From assembly GCA_022925895.1 (NCBI GenBank), contig JAKSYS010000040.1, positions 112,277 through 176,276 of the forward strand: a stretch of DNA of 64,000 bases, given 5' to 3'. A program made the translations under genes and the position numbers. Source of the DNA: Fragilaria crotonensis. Its lineage: Eukaryota > Bacillariophyta > Fragilariophyceae > Fragilariales > Fragilariaceae. Below are positions 32,440 to 41,064 of this stretch, in pieces (position 1 is the stretch's first letter; every line of letters begins with the position of its first letter). Under the pieces are notes generated by a model. It was given only the letters and a program-made list of their open reading frames with translations. It did no database searches and had not been told where the DNA came from.

Positions 32440-34662
32440 TTAGGCTGTTGTATTGTTTGGAACAACCTGAAGATCCATCCGGTGGACCTCGTGGTCAGGA
32501 AAGTCACCACCAACAATCAATCGACATTGAAAGGTTTGACCTCCATCAATAGCGCATGCGCTCGAGAGAAATTTGACGCCCTGATGATAAGGCCGATCCT
32601 TGGTGGATGTTTTCTTGTCCAAAAAGTCGTATTCGATCCAGAATTTGAATCCATGACAAGTCACACCGTCGGAGTCCACAAACGAGGCATCTCTCCATAT
32701 TGCGTTTCCTTCGATCTCCAGCGTGTTGTAATTCAACGTTGCAACCTCAAAAGAGTCGGTAATCTCCTTGGACTCATATTGCCATGTTGGGATCCATAAT
32801 TCATTCTCATGAAACCTAGCGGCATGTTGATTTACAAACGAATGATCCAATCCACAAAGATGCTCTGATTTGTCCCCACACTTTTTGTATGCACCATGTA
32901 TGGCATAGCTCTCAATGGCACATCCCATGACACGAGCACACGACGGCAATGACACAAAATCAAGGGCAACAAGACCACGAAGCTTCATTGACTTGAGAAG
33001 ATAGAAATAATTTATAGCTTCCTGCAAGTGCCAACCCTCCAAAACTTCGTAGTATGGTTCGCTCACAACTAGCGATGCCGGAACGCCGCCGAGTAGCTCG
33101 AGAGACAAATTCTCACAATGGCATTGCAAAATTTCGAATGTAGAACCCTCGAGTGGCAGTCGGTTGGCGATCTGCGCCACTTGAGCGGACATGATGGGCA
33201 ATGCACCGGAGGAGCTTTCGACGGAAACTGCATGTGTGGCACCAGCAAGTGCTGCAAGTATGCTGCACAATGAAAAATCAGATAGGTCCAGAACTAACGC
33301 ACTCTTTCCCAAGGACACCAAAGTCTTTGATATTGCATCGTACATCGTTTGCAGTCTTGAAACATCACTGAGAACGGCAGCTCGGAAAGGCGTCAGTGGA
33401 GCTTGCTCTGGAATACTTCTCGGCCGTTTCGTTACATGCTGATTATATCCAATGGTAAACGAAAGGCCCACGTCCGTGTGATGGCAATCAAGATAGACAT
33501 CCGTACTCTTTTGCACATCAATTGGCGTTGTAAAGACGTAGAGACATTGTCGCCAGTGATCTTGCCACTGCTGCTTCCCACATTCGGTACTATAAGTGAT
33601 GTCATTCCACAAATCGAGCTCCCACCAGAATAACACTCCATGCGCCGCACCAGACTCTTGCGTAGAGACACAATGGCGACGAGATCGACCTTCTGTCCCA
33701 GGAATCGATTCTCGCGATGTAAAGTCGAAATCCATCACCATGATTGGCTTCGAGAGCACACGAGTATCTACGTGATGCAATAAAGAACGAGCATGGACTG
33801 GTACCACAACGCCGCCGACGCTGGACATGAATGACTCGTCGCCACTCGATAGGGAAAGCTTCAAGGATGTGACACCGTCTCCCAATTTCAACTTTGCGGC
33901 CGGTCCAGCGTACGCTCCAATCCACTCCTTGTTGTGAAGTAATTGAGCAAAGACTCGAACACGCTGCGGAACAACGACAGCATTTGGAGTCAAATGACGG
34001 TCCCATGCGTCTCGCATGGCTGGTAGTATCCCTTCCCCTAGCAAGGCAGATTCCAATAGTTCCGATGTACATAAAATGGCTTTCGGATGAAGAGAAGGCA
34101 TCTCACACGAGTGCTCATCTCTAATTTGAATCTCGTCTTGGTCAAAACCGTTCGCAGTGACTGTCTCTCGTGCCACTCGAGCCATGGCACTTGCCATTTC
34201 GAGTGAAACAACGTTTACTTTTCTGGCTGTGTGGCGGAACACATCAGACGCAAACTTGTACCCCATCATGGCAAGTAGCCCTGTTCCAGAACCAATGTCC
34301 AAGACGCGAATCTCACTGTCGAAAAGGTCCTCTGCCAAGATTGGCAGTGCCTGACATGCCTTACGTATAGCAGCTTGATAGAACTCATTCCTAGTCACGT
34401 CGTTGAGCATTGGCAATATCCACATCTTGGTTCTCAAGTGTCTGAGAATGGCAACATTTTTCTCCCCTGACGAAGATGTTGCGGCATCTTGCCACACCAA
34501 GCCTCCCGACGATTGGGCAATGGTCGCAACCAAGACAATCTCTTGTCCTTCCACGTCGACTATAACTGCTTCATTGTAACGGGCTGATTGGACAGCACGG
34601 GAAATTTCTTCCATGTGAACTCTGCAAAAGCCCTCAGCTAATGACGCACAATCAGCATTCAA
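32440..34662 (-). CDS. PRMT7: PRMT7-like protein arginine methyltransferase
   Basis: This is a single-exon gene of 740 residues. The first catalytic module has the family start MLNDVTRNEFYQAAI (about 85-99), the SAM motif LDIGSGTGLLAMM (121-133) and the double-Glu loop SELLESALLGEG (200-211), equivalent to TELFDTELIGEG in animal PRMT7. A second, degenerate methyltransferase module (about 410-740) contains VLDLSDFSLCSILAALAG in place of a canonical glycine loop. This tandem layout is typical of PRMT7, which monomethylates arginine in histones and RNA-binding proteins. Length is close to the usual ~690 residues. No targeting signal is visible, so a cytosolic or nuclear location is likely. It converges with the upstream plastid-type gene. 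Confidence 0.88.
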   Translation of the reverse strand: MNADCASLAEGFCRVHMEEISRAVQSARYNEAVIVDVEGQEIVLVATIAQSSGGLVWQDAATSSSGEKNVAILRHLRTKMWILPMLNDVTRNEFYQAAIRKACQALPILAEDLFDSEIRVLDIGSGTGLLAMMGYKFASDVFRHTARKVNVVSLEMASAMARVARETVTANGFDQDEIQIRDEHSCEMPSLHPKAILCTSELLESALLGEGILPAMRDAWDRHLTPNAVVVPQRVRVFAQLLHNKEWIGAYAGPAAKLKLGDGVTSLKLSLSSGDESFMSSVGGVVVPVHARSLLHHVDTRVLSKPIMVMDFDFTSRESIPGTEGRSRRHCVSTQESGAAHGVLFWWELDLWNDITYSTECGKQQWQDHWRQCLYVFTTPIDVQKSTDVYLDCHHTDVGLSFTIGYNQHVTKRPRSIPEQAPLTPFRAAVLSDVSRLQTMYDAISKTLVSLGKSALVLDLSDFSLCSILAALAGATHAVSVESSSGALPIMSAQVAQIANRLPLEGSTFEILQCHCENLSLELLGGVPASLVVSEPYYEVLEGWHLQEAINYFYLLKSMKLRGLVALDFVSLPSCARVMGCAIESYAIHGAYKKCGDKSEHLCGLDHSFVNQHAARFHENELWIPTWQYESKEITDSFEVATLNYNTLEIEGNAIWRDASFVDSDGVTCHGFKFWIEYDFLDKKTSTKDRPYHQGVKFLSSACAIDGGQTFQCRLIVGGDFPDHEVHRMDLQVVPNNTTA

Positions 34663-36126
34663 CCGCGCTCTCCAAGCCCATCATTGTCCTCGTATGGTAT
34701 GTGGAGGGCAGATCTGTGTCGGATATTACATCAGGTTGTTTTGAGCATTCTCATCCAAGGCTCCAAAATTTGCAAAAATCGCCCACAAAATCTTCCAAAA
34801 TCTCCCTGTAAGGCATTTTTGCTGTTTTGTGACGTGTGATGCAACAATTCTACCGTAGTACTGGAGTAGTCTACAGTTTCACTTGCAGGGCTTTTACAAC
34901 CGGTAGAGCTTTGAGCACAAAAAAACGTATGCATACTGAGAGAATAATGGGGAACTGCAAGCGCATCAAACAAGATCCTGTGATGCCTGCATCTCGTAGG
35001 GGCACGACGTTGACTTCTTGTCAAAACGTTAAGTTGAAGCCCCGTCACATGAACCACCAAACTTAATCCATCCTCTCATTCTTCGCCAGATGCTAGCTTC
35101 CACTTTCGTGTGTACAAGGAAGACAGCCTTTGCTCCAGTGCAGGAACAAATCCATTCTTTGTAAGTCAATGTTGAAGTTGATTGCAGTCCTATGTGTTTT
35201 AAATGCCTTAACAAGGTGCTCCTCCGCAATATGTGGTAACATAAGCCTTGGTATGTCGTCATCTGTTTCCATGTACTTGCTGATGTACAGAAAACATAAT
35301 ACGCAAATGGTGAATCCTTGTTAGGCTTGGAAGCTCTTGCACGGTCTCAGTTCAAAGAATGTCCCCGCATCTGCAGTCAAGATCTAACCCTTTGATGTGT
35401 CCTCAGCACACATGCCTGAACTCAATGGCTTACTACAAGCATCTGTGATGCCCTCTGCTGGTCACTTCCCAGCCAGCTGCTTTAGCTAGTAGCTAGTATT
35501 TAGCAATCCCTCCACCACCACCAGATATCTCCGCATCAACCTTGGAAAAATAATTCCAAAAGACCAAGACCAATTCCATCATGATAGAGGTCTGTCAACT
35601 TGTCCCCTGAACAATTGTGACATCTTGGCGTGTTTGTTTGCCTCCATCTTGCTGCAAATTCTTTCAATTAAGTGGCACAAGCAAGAAGCTGAGCATATTT
35701 GGTTGTTCACTTGTACCACTGGTTCTGAGAAATTACTCCGGGTGCTCCTACTTCTTACTAGTTTTGTCCTGTGCTCGTAGTTCAAAGTTCAAAGAGTAGC
35801 AAAGTAGCAATGTGTTTCTGAGTTTTTGACTTGCGGGCTCTGGTATGAAATGAGGTGAAGTTTGCATACACGCCCAGTGCTTGCAGAATACTGTACATTG
35901 TACCTGTACCAGAATAGACTTCTCCGTACGCTTCGAGCACCACGACCCACGACAGCGTCGGCGTTTAAATCCCTGGTATTGTAGCCATTGCCACCTCAAA
36001 CGGTGTACAGTAGTAGCAGTTGAGTACCAGTTGAGTGCCAGTGCTGGAGCATCTGCCACTCGTTAGACCACCGAGCTCAGAGGTTTAATCATCGCATTAA
36101 GACCTGTCAGTCAGCTATCAGAAAGC
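34663..36126. other. Intergenic region, no supported gene
   Basis: Short ORFs on both strands lack recognisable domains and change frame. GTAC-containing dyads occur near 34855-34875 and 35890-36030. The last few hundred bases should carry the promoter of the zinc-finger gene. Confidence 0.45.
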
Positions 36127-37239
36127 ATGAAAAGAAACGATGTTCTAGATGCCAAAGGCTCCAAGACGAAGTCCCTGCCAATTTATTTCGGTGTCGTTGG
36201 AGAAGGTCGATATAAAAAGATCCTTTCCTTCGGTTCCATAAGCTCCATTTCGGAAGACGGAAATCACCTTTCTTGGATTTGTGAAGAATGCAAGTACGAG
36301 AATTTGGACTTGACCAACCGATCCTGTTCCATGTGTGGCACACGAGATCCGCTATCGCATTCCCATGCAAAGAAACCCACGTGGGACGCAGATTCTTCGG
36401 ACGATGACATTCGTTCTCTCTCCACCGCCCCCCGTCGGAGTATCGTTCGTCGAGGCTCGAGCCAGTCGTCGGCTCGAATGGTGCTAGCCAAACTATTGGA
36501 GACAAGTTTCGAAGACGAGATAACCATTGAATCGCTGGCCACTGACCTGACAACCAAGGACGTCTTGGCAACGAGTTTCGCCATGCTTACCATTGAAGGA
36601 GTTGGTGGTTGGGCTTGTCCTGATTGTACATTTGTTAATACAAGGGAATTGCATTTGACATGTGGTGTGTGCGGACGAACCAAACCTCCAACGAGCAAGG
36701 ATTCTTCCGACGTTCTACAACACACGTCATTGCATGAATTTCTGACGCAGTCCATGTTGACCGTTGGTGAACAAACATCGATCGATCCTCAGATTCATGC
36801 GCTATTGCAATTTGAGGAAAAGGCAAGCGAAAAAGAGTATGCGGCAACCGTAATTGAACAGCAGCGTGAAATTCTCAGAGATGCCACGACCCGCACTGAG
36901 AATATGAGCGAATTGAGAGCTATTTTGGAAGAAGGTGAAGATACGCTCAAGATGCTTCAGCGAATTTACGACGACGAATTCAAGGAATACGAGACCATGG
37001 TTCACCATCAGGCGATGCGAGCGGACGAAATTGAACTCTCGGAGGGAACGTCGCCGCGACTGGCTCTCTCCGGGTACGCGTCGGTGCCAGGCGCACACCG
37101 AATTTCGGCTCAAGTTTTACAATGGCAAGGCCAGCAACAAATGTTGAATGACTGGGAATGTCAATTGCAGCTCCGTAAGCAAGAGATCGATCAGCTGCAG
37201 TCTCAACAACAGGAGGCGCTTCGCCGACTCTTGCAGTAA
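36127..37239 (+). CDS. Protein with two RanBP2-type zinc fingers and coiled coil
   Basis: This is a 370-residue, single-exon gene. Two RanBP2-type fingers follow the W-x-C-x2-C-x11-C-x2-C pattern: WICEECKYENLDLTNRSCSM (about residues 50-70) and WACPDCTFVNTRELHLTCGV (about 161-181). Each is followed by a Gly/Arg-Thr or Gly-Thr-Arg tail. Between them is an acidic, Ser-rich stretch (SSDDDIRSLS) and a short helical segment. The C-terminal ~130 residues are strongly helical and charged, with Gln-rich heptads (QLQLRKQEIDQLQSQQQEAL), indicating a coiled coil. Such fingers bind ubiquitin, single-stranded RNA or Ran; which applies here is unknown. The first Met is preceded by non-coding sequence. Confidence 0.8.
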   Translation: MKRNDVLDAKGSKTKSLPIYFGVVGEGRYKKILSFGSISSISEDGNHLSWICEECKYENLDLTNRSCSMCGTRDPLSHSHAKKPTWDADSSDDDIRSLSTAPRRSIVRRGSSQSSARMVLAKLLETSFEDEITIESLATDLTTKDVLATSFAMLTIEGVGGWACPDCTFVNTRELHLTCGVCGRTKPPTSKDSSDVLQHTSLHEFLTQSMLTVGEQTSIDPQIHALLQFEEKASEKEYAATVIEQQREILRDATTRTENMSELRAILEEGEDTLKMLQRIYDDEFKEYETMVHHQAMRADEIELSEGTSPRLALSGYASVPGAHRISAQVLQWQGQQQMLNDWECQLQLRKQEIDQLQSQQQEALRRLLQ

Positions 37240-37938
37240 GAGTCGTTCAGTATACTCATAATCAGTTCCTAGGTTAACATGTGGAAACTTAACCTCGTTC
37301 TTCAATTTTTCAGGGTTCAAATGCTTCTTCTGAACGTTCTCCGAATCGAGCAGTACATGAAACTGGTGTTGTACACTCGCCTAATGACTGCAGACTTTCC
37401 ATTACTTGGTCGTCTCAACGCCAACCCTTCCCGACAACGAAAGCTGCAACACCCTTCTGCTATTCGTTGTAGCATATACATGTGTAGCATAGAGTTGGAA
37501 TCCACTGTCACACGTTGTGACATCCAAACGTTCAGATTGGTTGCGAAGTTATCATGCTTGTCCTCGCGACCCAAGTTATTATGTGCTTCTCATGTTCGTT
37601 GGGGTCAAGTCAATTAATTAGTCATGTTTCTTATTACACTACTCATCGGAGCATAAACTATGAATCACTACTACTAGGACTTGATTACTCCATCGCACTT
37701 GTAAGCTGTATGTATCATAAGCGTAGAGGTCGTCAACAGTATGTTAGACGAAGTCCGAATTGGTAGTCCAGGCTTCCCATGAATGATACTGTGATAGTGT
37801 GTATGGTACTACCTGGTACACTTCCGTCCAGAGGCGTTTGTCATCAAGTCAGCGAGGGCCAGCATTTTAGGTTTGGCTGTACGAGACGCACTGACTGACA
37901 GCCGAATGTGGACTGGAACTGGCATTCAATCGTGACTT
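37240..37938. other. Intergenic region left of the retrotransposon
   Basis: No supported gene lies here. The sequence runs into the outer end of the split-direct-repeat element at 37939. A CTGACAGCC near 37897 matches in inverted form the GGCTGTCAG that follows the element's right end (47609-47617). Confidence 0.45.
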
Positions 37939-38432
37939 GGATTCTTTCACGCATACTGCAAGTAACGAGCAATACGAACAAGATTGACTGCGAATTCAGA
38001 GTAGGGTCACAGACCGTCAGTGACTTAGGTGACCCGCACTGTGCGGGTTACTTAAATTACATTCGTCGTCAAAGAGTCTCACAAACTGTCGGCTTAGGTG
38101 TGGCCGTCAGGTCGCGCAAGTGGGGGGACAGTAGCACAGTAGGAAAGTGCTCAAGTATTATGCCCTCCTCGGGGCCATGCTAAACAGCATGGATTCGGGA
38201 GAGTCTAGGGCTTAGCTCAAAAGGGTTGTTCTCCTTGGATCCTAGGATCGTTGCTGGTATCGGAACAACGTCATCGATATCCAGCAACGTTCTGTTGGAG
38301 GAAATATACCGGGTTGCTGACTCACAGTCGGACAGTGAAGCTTGCAGTCAATTGAGCCAGGTACCCAGACACTCGGAACAGATTCATTGGAATTCGTATC
38401 CAATGTATCCGTTCCTGAATAACAAAAACCCC
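37939..38432 (-). repeat. Split direct repeat B2 (outer copy)
   Basis: This 494-bp copy matches B1 (38881-39374) from GGATTCTTTCACGCATACTG to the AACAAAAACCCC end. It includes a near-palindrome at 38025-38055, a perfect 7-bp hairpin at 38175-38192, a perfect 12-bp palindrome GATCCTAGGATC at 38238-38249 and a 14-bp stem at 38249-38289. The left edge is the outer boundary of the element. Confidence 0.9.
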
Positions 38433-38468
38433 AAGAGCAAAGAAGAATAAAGTAGGGCGGGTGGGAGG

Positions 38469-38880
38469 AGAAAGAAAAGTTCCCTAAATTGGGCTTAAAC
38501 AATAATCAAGGGATGTACGGTCCAGAGACAAAGCAAAAGACCAAAAAAGTGAGTTTGCTTCGTGAAGATCATGACCAGCTTCCGGCGGGAGAATCTGGAA
38601 GAATCCTGGCCTTGACGGGAAGTGGTCGTAGAACCCAAACGGTCGTGATCTGAGAGATGATACAAGTGTAGTGCATATCATACGAGTAGTGGGAAACTCC
38701 CCCTGTCCAAAGATTGTACCCGATCCAAGATTCTGGATATAGAAATATTGGGAATGACTTGAACGGGTGTTAGAACAGGGGGGGAAACTTGGTACTCATT
38801 CGTTCATCAATAATGTTCATAGTTACCGTTACTGTGAAGTTGCGTTACAGTATCCATCTTAACTTTTTAGGGTACGATGA
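38469..38880 (-). repeat. Split direct repeat A2 (internal copy)
   Basis: This 412-bp copy matches A1 (47196-47607), sharing AGAAAGAAAAGTTCCC at one edge and TTTTTAGGGTACGATGA at the other. It abuts B1 directly (GATGA|GGATTC), the expected template junction for a circular intermediate in PAT-like elements. Confidence 0.9.
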
Positions 38881-39374
38881 GGATTCTTTCACGCATACTG
38901 CAAGTAACGAGCAATACGAACAAGATTGACTGCGAATTCAGAGTAGGGTCACAGACCGTCAGTGACTTAGGTGACCCGCACTGTGCGGGTTACTTAAATT
39001 ACATTCGTCGTCAAAGAGTCTCACAAACTGTCGGCTTAGGTGTGGCCGTCAGGTCGCGCAAGTGGGGGGACAGTAGCACAGTAGGAAAGTGCTCAAGTAT
39101 TATGCCCTCCTCGGGGCCATGCTAAACAGCATGGATTCGGGAGAGTCTAGGGCTTAGCTCAAAAGGGTTGTTCTCCTTGGATCCTAGGATCGTTGCTGGT
39201 ATCGGAACAACGTCATCGATATCCAGCAACGTTCTGTTGGAGGAAATATACCGGGTTGCTGACTCACAGTCGGACAGTGAAGCTTGCAGTCAATTGAGCC
39301 AGGTACCCAGACACTCGGAACAGATTCATTGGAATTCGTATCCAATGTATCCGTTCCTGAATAACAAAAACCCC
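38881..39374 (-). repeat. Split direct repeat B1 (internal copy)
   Basis: This is the second copy of the 494-bp B repeat, offset from B2 by exactly 942 bp. It lies about 100 bp beyond the stop codon of the recombinase ORF in element sense. Confidence 0.9.
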
Positions 39375-39449
39375 CACCGCCGAGAACAACTTGGACCTTG
39401 CGTTTGAGCAAGGGATTGATTTAGGTACCAGAGATGTGACCGACTCGTC

Positions 39450-39473
39450 AGACCGAACCCCTTAGTTCGGTCT
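39450..39473 (-). terminator. Hairpin just after the recombinase ORF
   Basis: AGACCGAAC (39450-39458) and GTTCGGTCT (39465-39473) form a perfect 9-bp stem with a 6-base loop. It lies a few bases past the stop codon (39478-39480) in element sense. A role in 3' end formation or in priming reverse transcription is an inference. It lies outside the repeated A and B units. Confidence 0.5.
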
Positions 39474-39477
39474 ACAA

Positions 39478-41064
39478 TCACATTGCCTGAGTGTACCTCA
39501 AGAAAGCATCCTTCACCAGAGATATGTCGACGTACATCTGATCGATTGGAAGGCTGATCTTGTTGTTTCCTGATGCTTCTTTTCGCTTCCAGCGATGGAC
39601 CACATAGCGATCGGCCTCGCTTACTCCCTTGGCCACGGCTCGGGATTCAGACCCTCGCCGGAAAGATCGGAAGACATTGTACTTGTCTTGAAGGTCCGCC
39701 GCTGTTCTAATGTCCACCTCGAAATGGTTCCGATGAACATCATAGAGCTCGGTGAGGACCTCAAGGAATAAGTCATTAAGTTCCGCAGTGGTTGATTGAA
39801 GGCCGTCGGCGTCAACGAACATTGGACCAACGTTTCTTCCTTTGAGAGCATGTACCGCCAAGACTCTCTTTATCCAGACTTTGACTTTGATACCTGAACT
39901 GGTGACATTGACGCACGGCATCAGATGTTGTCGAGAATGATGCTCCCCTTTGACTTTCCCAAGTAGAGCAATAATCACATATGACCGTGAGTCATCGAAA
40001 TGGTCGAGTACTCCTTCCAGGTCACATAACAGTCCTTCTGGGCTTCTCAAGGATACCACGAAGCAAACGCAAAAGTACCCTCCTGCCATGATCCACTTGA
40101 ACTTGTCATCTTGAGTCGTTGCATCCCACACCCTTTGTTCAACTGTATTCAAGACTTCTGTTATCAGTTCGATACTTATCGCCCTGTTTGGTCGCCAGTC
40201 CTGGCCCATCCGCTTCCGACACCCTTCGGTGAAGCGTTGGAACCACAGTGAACTGCAGGGATCCATAGACATCCTTTGGACGTTAGCGCCCTTGTTATCT
40301 GTCAAGCACAAGGTTGTAGCGTTCCCACGAGCAGACGCCCTGAACTGGTTCGAGTAAACCGATCGGACGCGCCGAATGGTGTCCCATTGTTTGTGTGAGT
40401 CTGAGTACCGACCCACTCCCAACGAGGAAGCGACCATTTGAATGGCAACTCGATATCCACAATGGTCTTCGCTGGTCAATGGACCCGGATCTTCAACGGC
40501 CCCGTCAGTCAAACCAAAATTGAGTTCGGCTGCTCTCACCATGGCCCTCATCAAGTATGTGTTTGCCATGACCGTAGAGGATGCCCTGCTCCAGAAGGCA
40601 TCAAGGTTCACTCTTCGTATGCAAGCCAAAGTAAAGATGTCCTTGGAGGTGTCTAGAGCGCTTGTGCCAGGCAGTCTTTTGAACAACTTTGAAAACACGC
40701 AAACATCGCATTCGAATTGCACCATGAGATCGTCACCCGCTCGAGCGCATTGGAAACGGAGCTGATCCCCCTTCCGAACTTTCCAACCCGAACTGATCCT
40801 ATCCCCATCGTCTCCTTCTCCATTGGAGTCGTTGAGGTCGGCAATGTGAAAGTCAACTGTCTCGTCGGATGAGTAACACTTTCCGCACCACATCCTCTGA
40901 CACGTCCCTAAGCCCATGACATTGTGTCCAAAATTTGCGCAGAAGATTCCTTCGGTCCACTTCCGAATCTTGTGGCAGACATTGCAGTTGCCGACCCATT
41001 GCGAACATTTTGGGTGTTCCTCTAAGCTGCCATGGGTATGACCTGATGAAGGGAAACAGTACAC
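39478..41064 (-). CDS. Tyrosine recombinase of the PAT/Ngaro-like element
   Basis: This is an uninterrupted 528-residue ORF. The N-terminus (about 1-70) is rich in Cys and His (CSQWVGNCNVCHK, CQRMWCGKCY) and may form zinc-binding fingers. The C-terminal half fits a tyrosine recombinase: the first catalytic Arg in FVVSLRSPEGLL (about 333-344), then the box-II-like RSFRRGSESRAVAKGV, then VVHRWKRKE and the presumed nucleophile Tyr in IDQMYVDIS near the end. The usual H-x-x-R of box II reads R-x-x-R here. The protein would join a circular DNA copy to the target. Its start codon lies inside the end of the reverse transcriptase ORF (212-bp overlap in another frame), so translation probably uses reinitiation, leaky scanning or a spliced or subgenomic mRNA. 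Confidence 0.78.
   Translation of the reverse strand: MYCFPSSGHTHGSLEEHPKCSQWVGNCNVCHKIRKWTEGIFCANFGHNVMGLGTCQRMWCGKCYSSDETVDFHIADLNDSNGEGDDGDRISSGWKVRKGDQLRFQCARAGDDLMVQFECDVCVFSKLFKRLPGTSALDTSKDIFTLACIRRVNLDAFWSRASSTVMANTYLMRAMVRAAELNFGLTDGAVEDPGPLTSEDHCGYRVAIQMVASSLGVGRYSDSHKQWDTIRRVRSVYSNQFRASARGNATTLCLTDNKGANVQRMSMDPCSSLWFQRFTEGCRKRMGQDWRPNRAISIELITEVLNTVEQRVWDATTQDDKFKWIMAGGYFCVCFVVSLRSPEGLLCDLEGVLDHFDDSRSYVIIALLGKVKGEHHSRQHLMPCVNVTSSGIKVKVWIKRVLAVHALKGRNVGPMFVDADGLQSTTAELNDLFLEVLTELYDVHRNHFEVDIRTAADLQDKYNVFRSFRRGSESRAVAKGVSEADRYVVHRWKRKEASGNNKISLPIDQMYVDISLVKDAFLRYTQAM

Noticed and set aside
37939-39374. The B-A-B repeat block as a simple tandem duplication
   Set aside because: The A unit recurs at the far end of the ORFs (47196-47607), which fits split direct repeats and not a local duplication.
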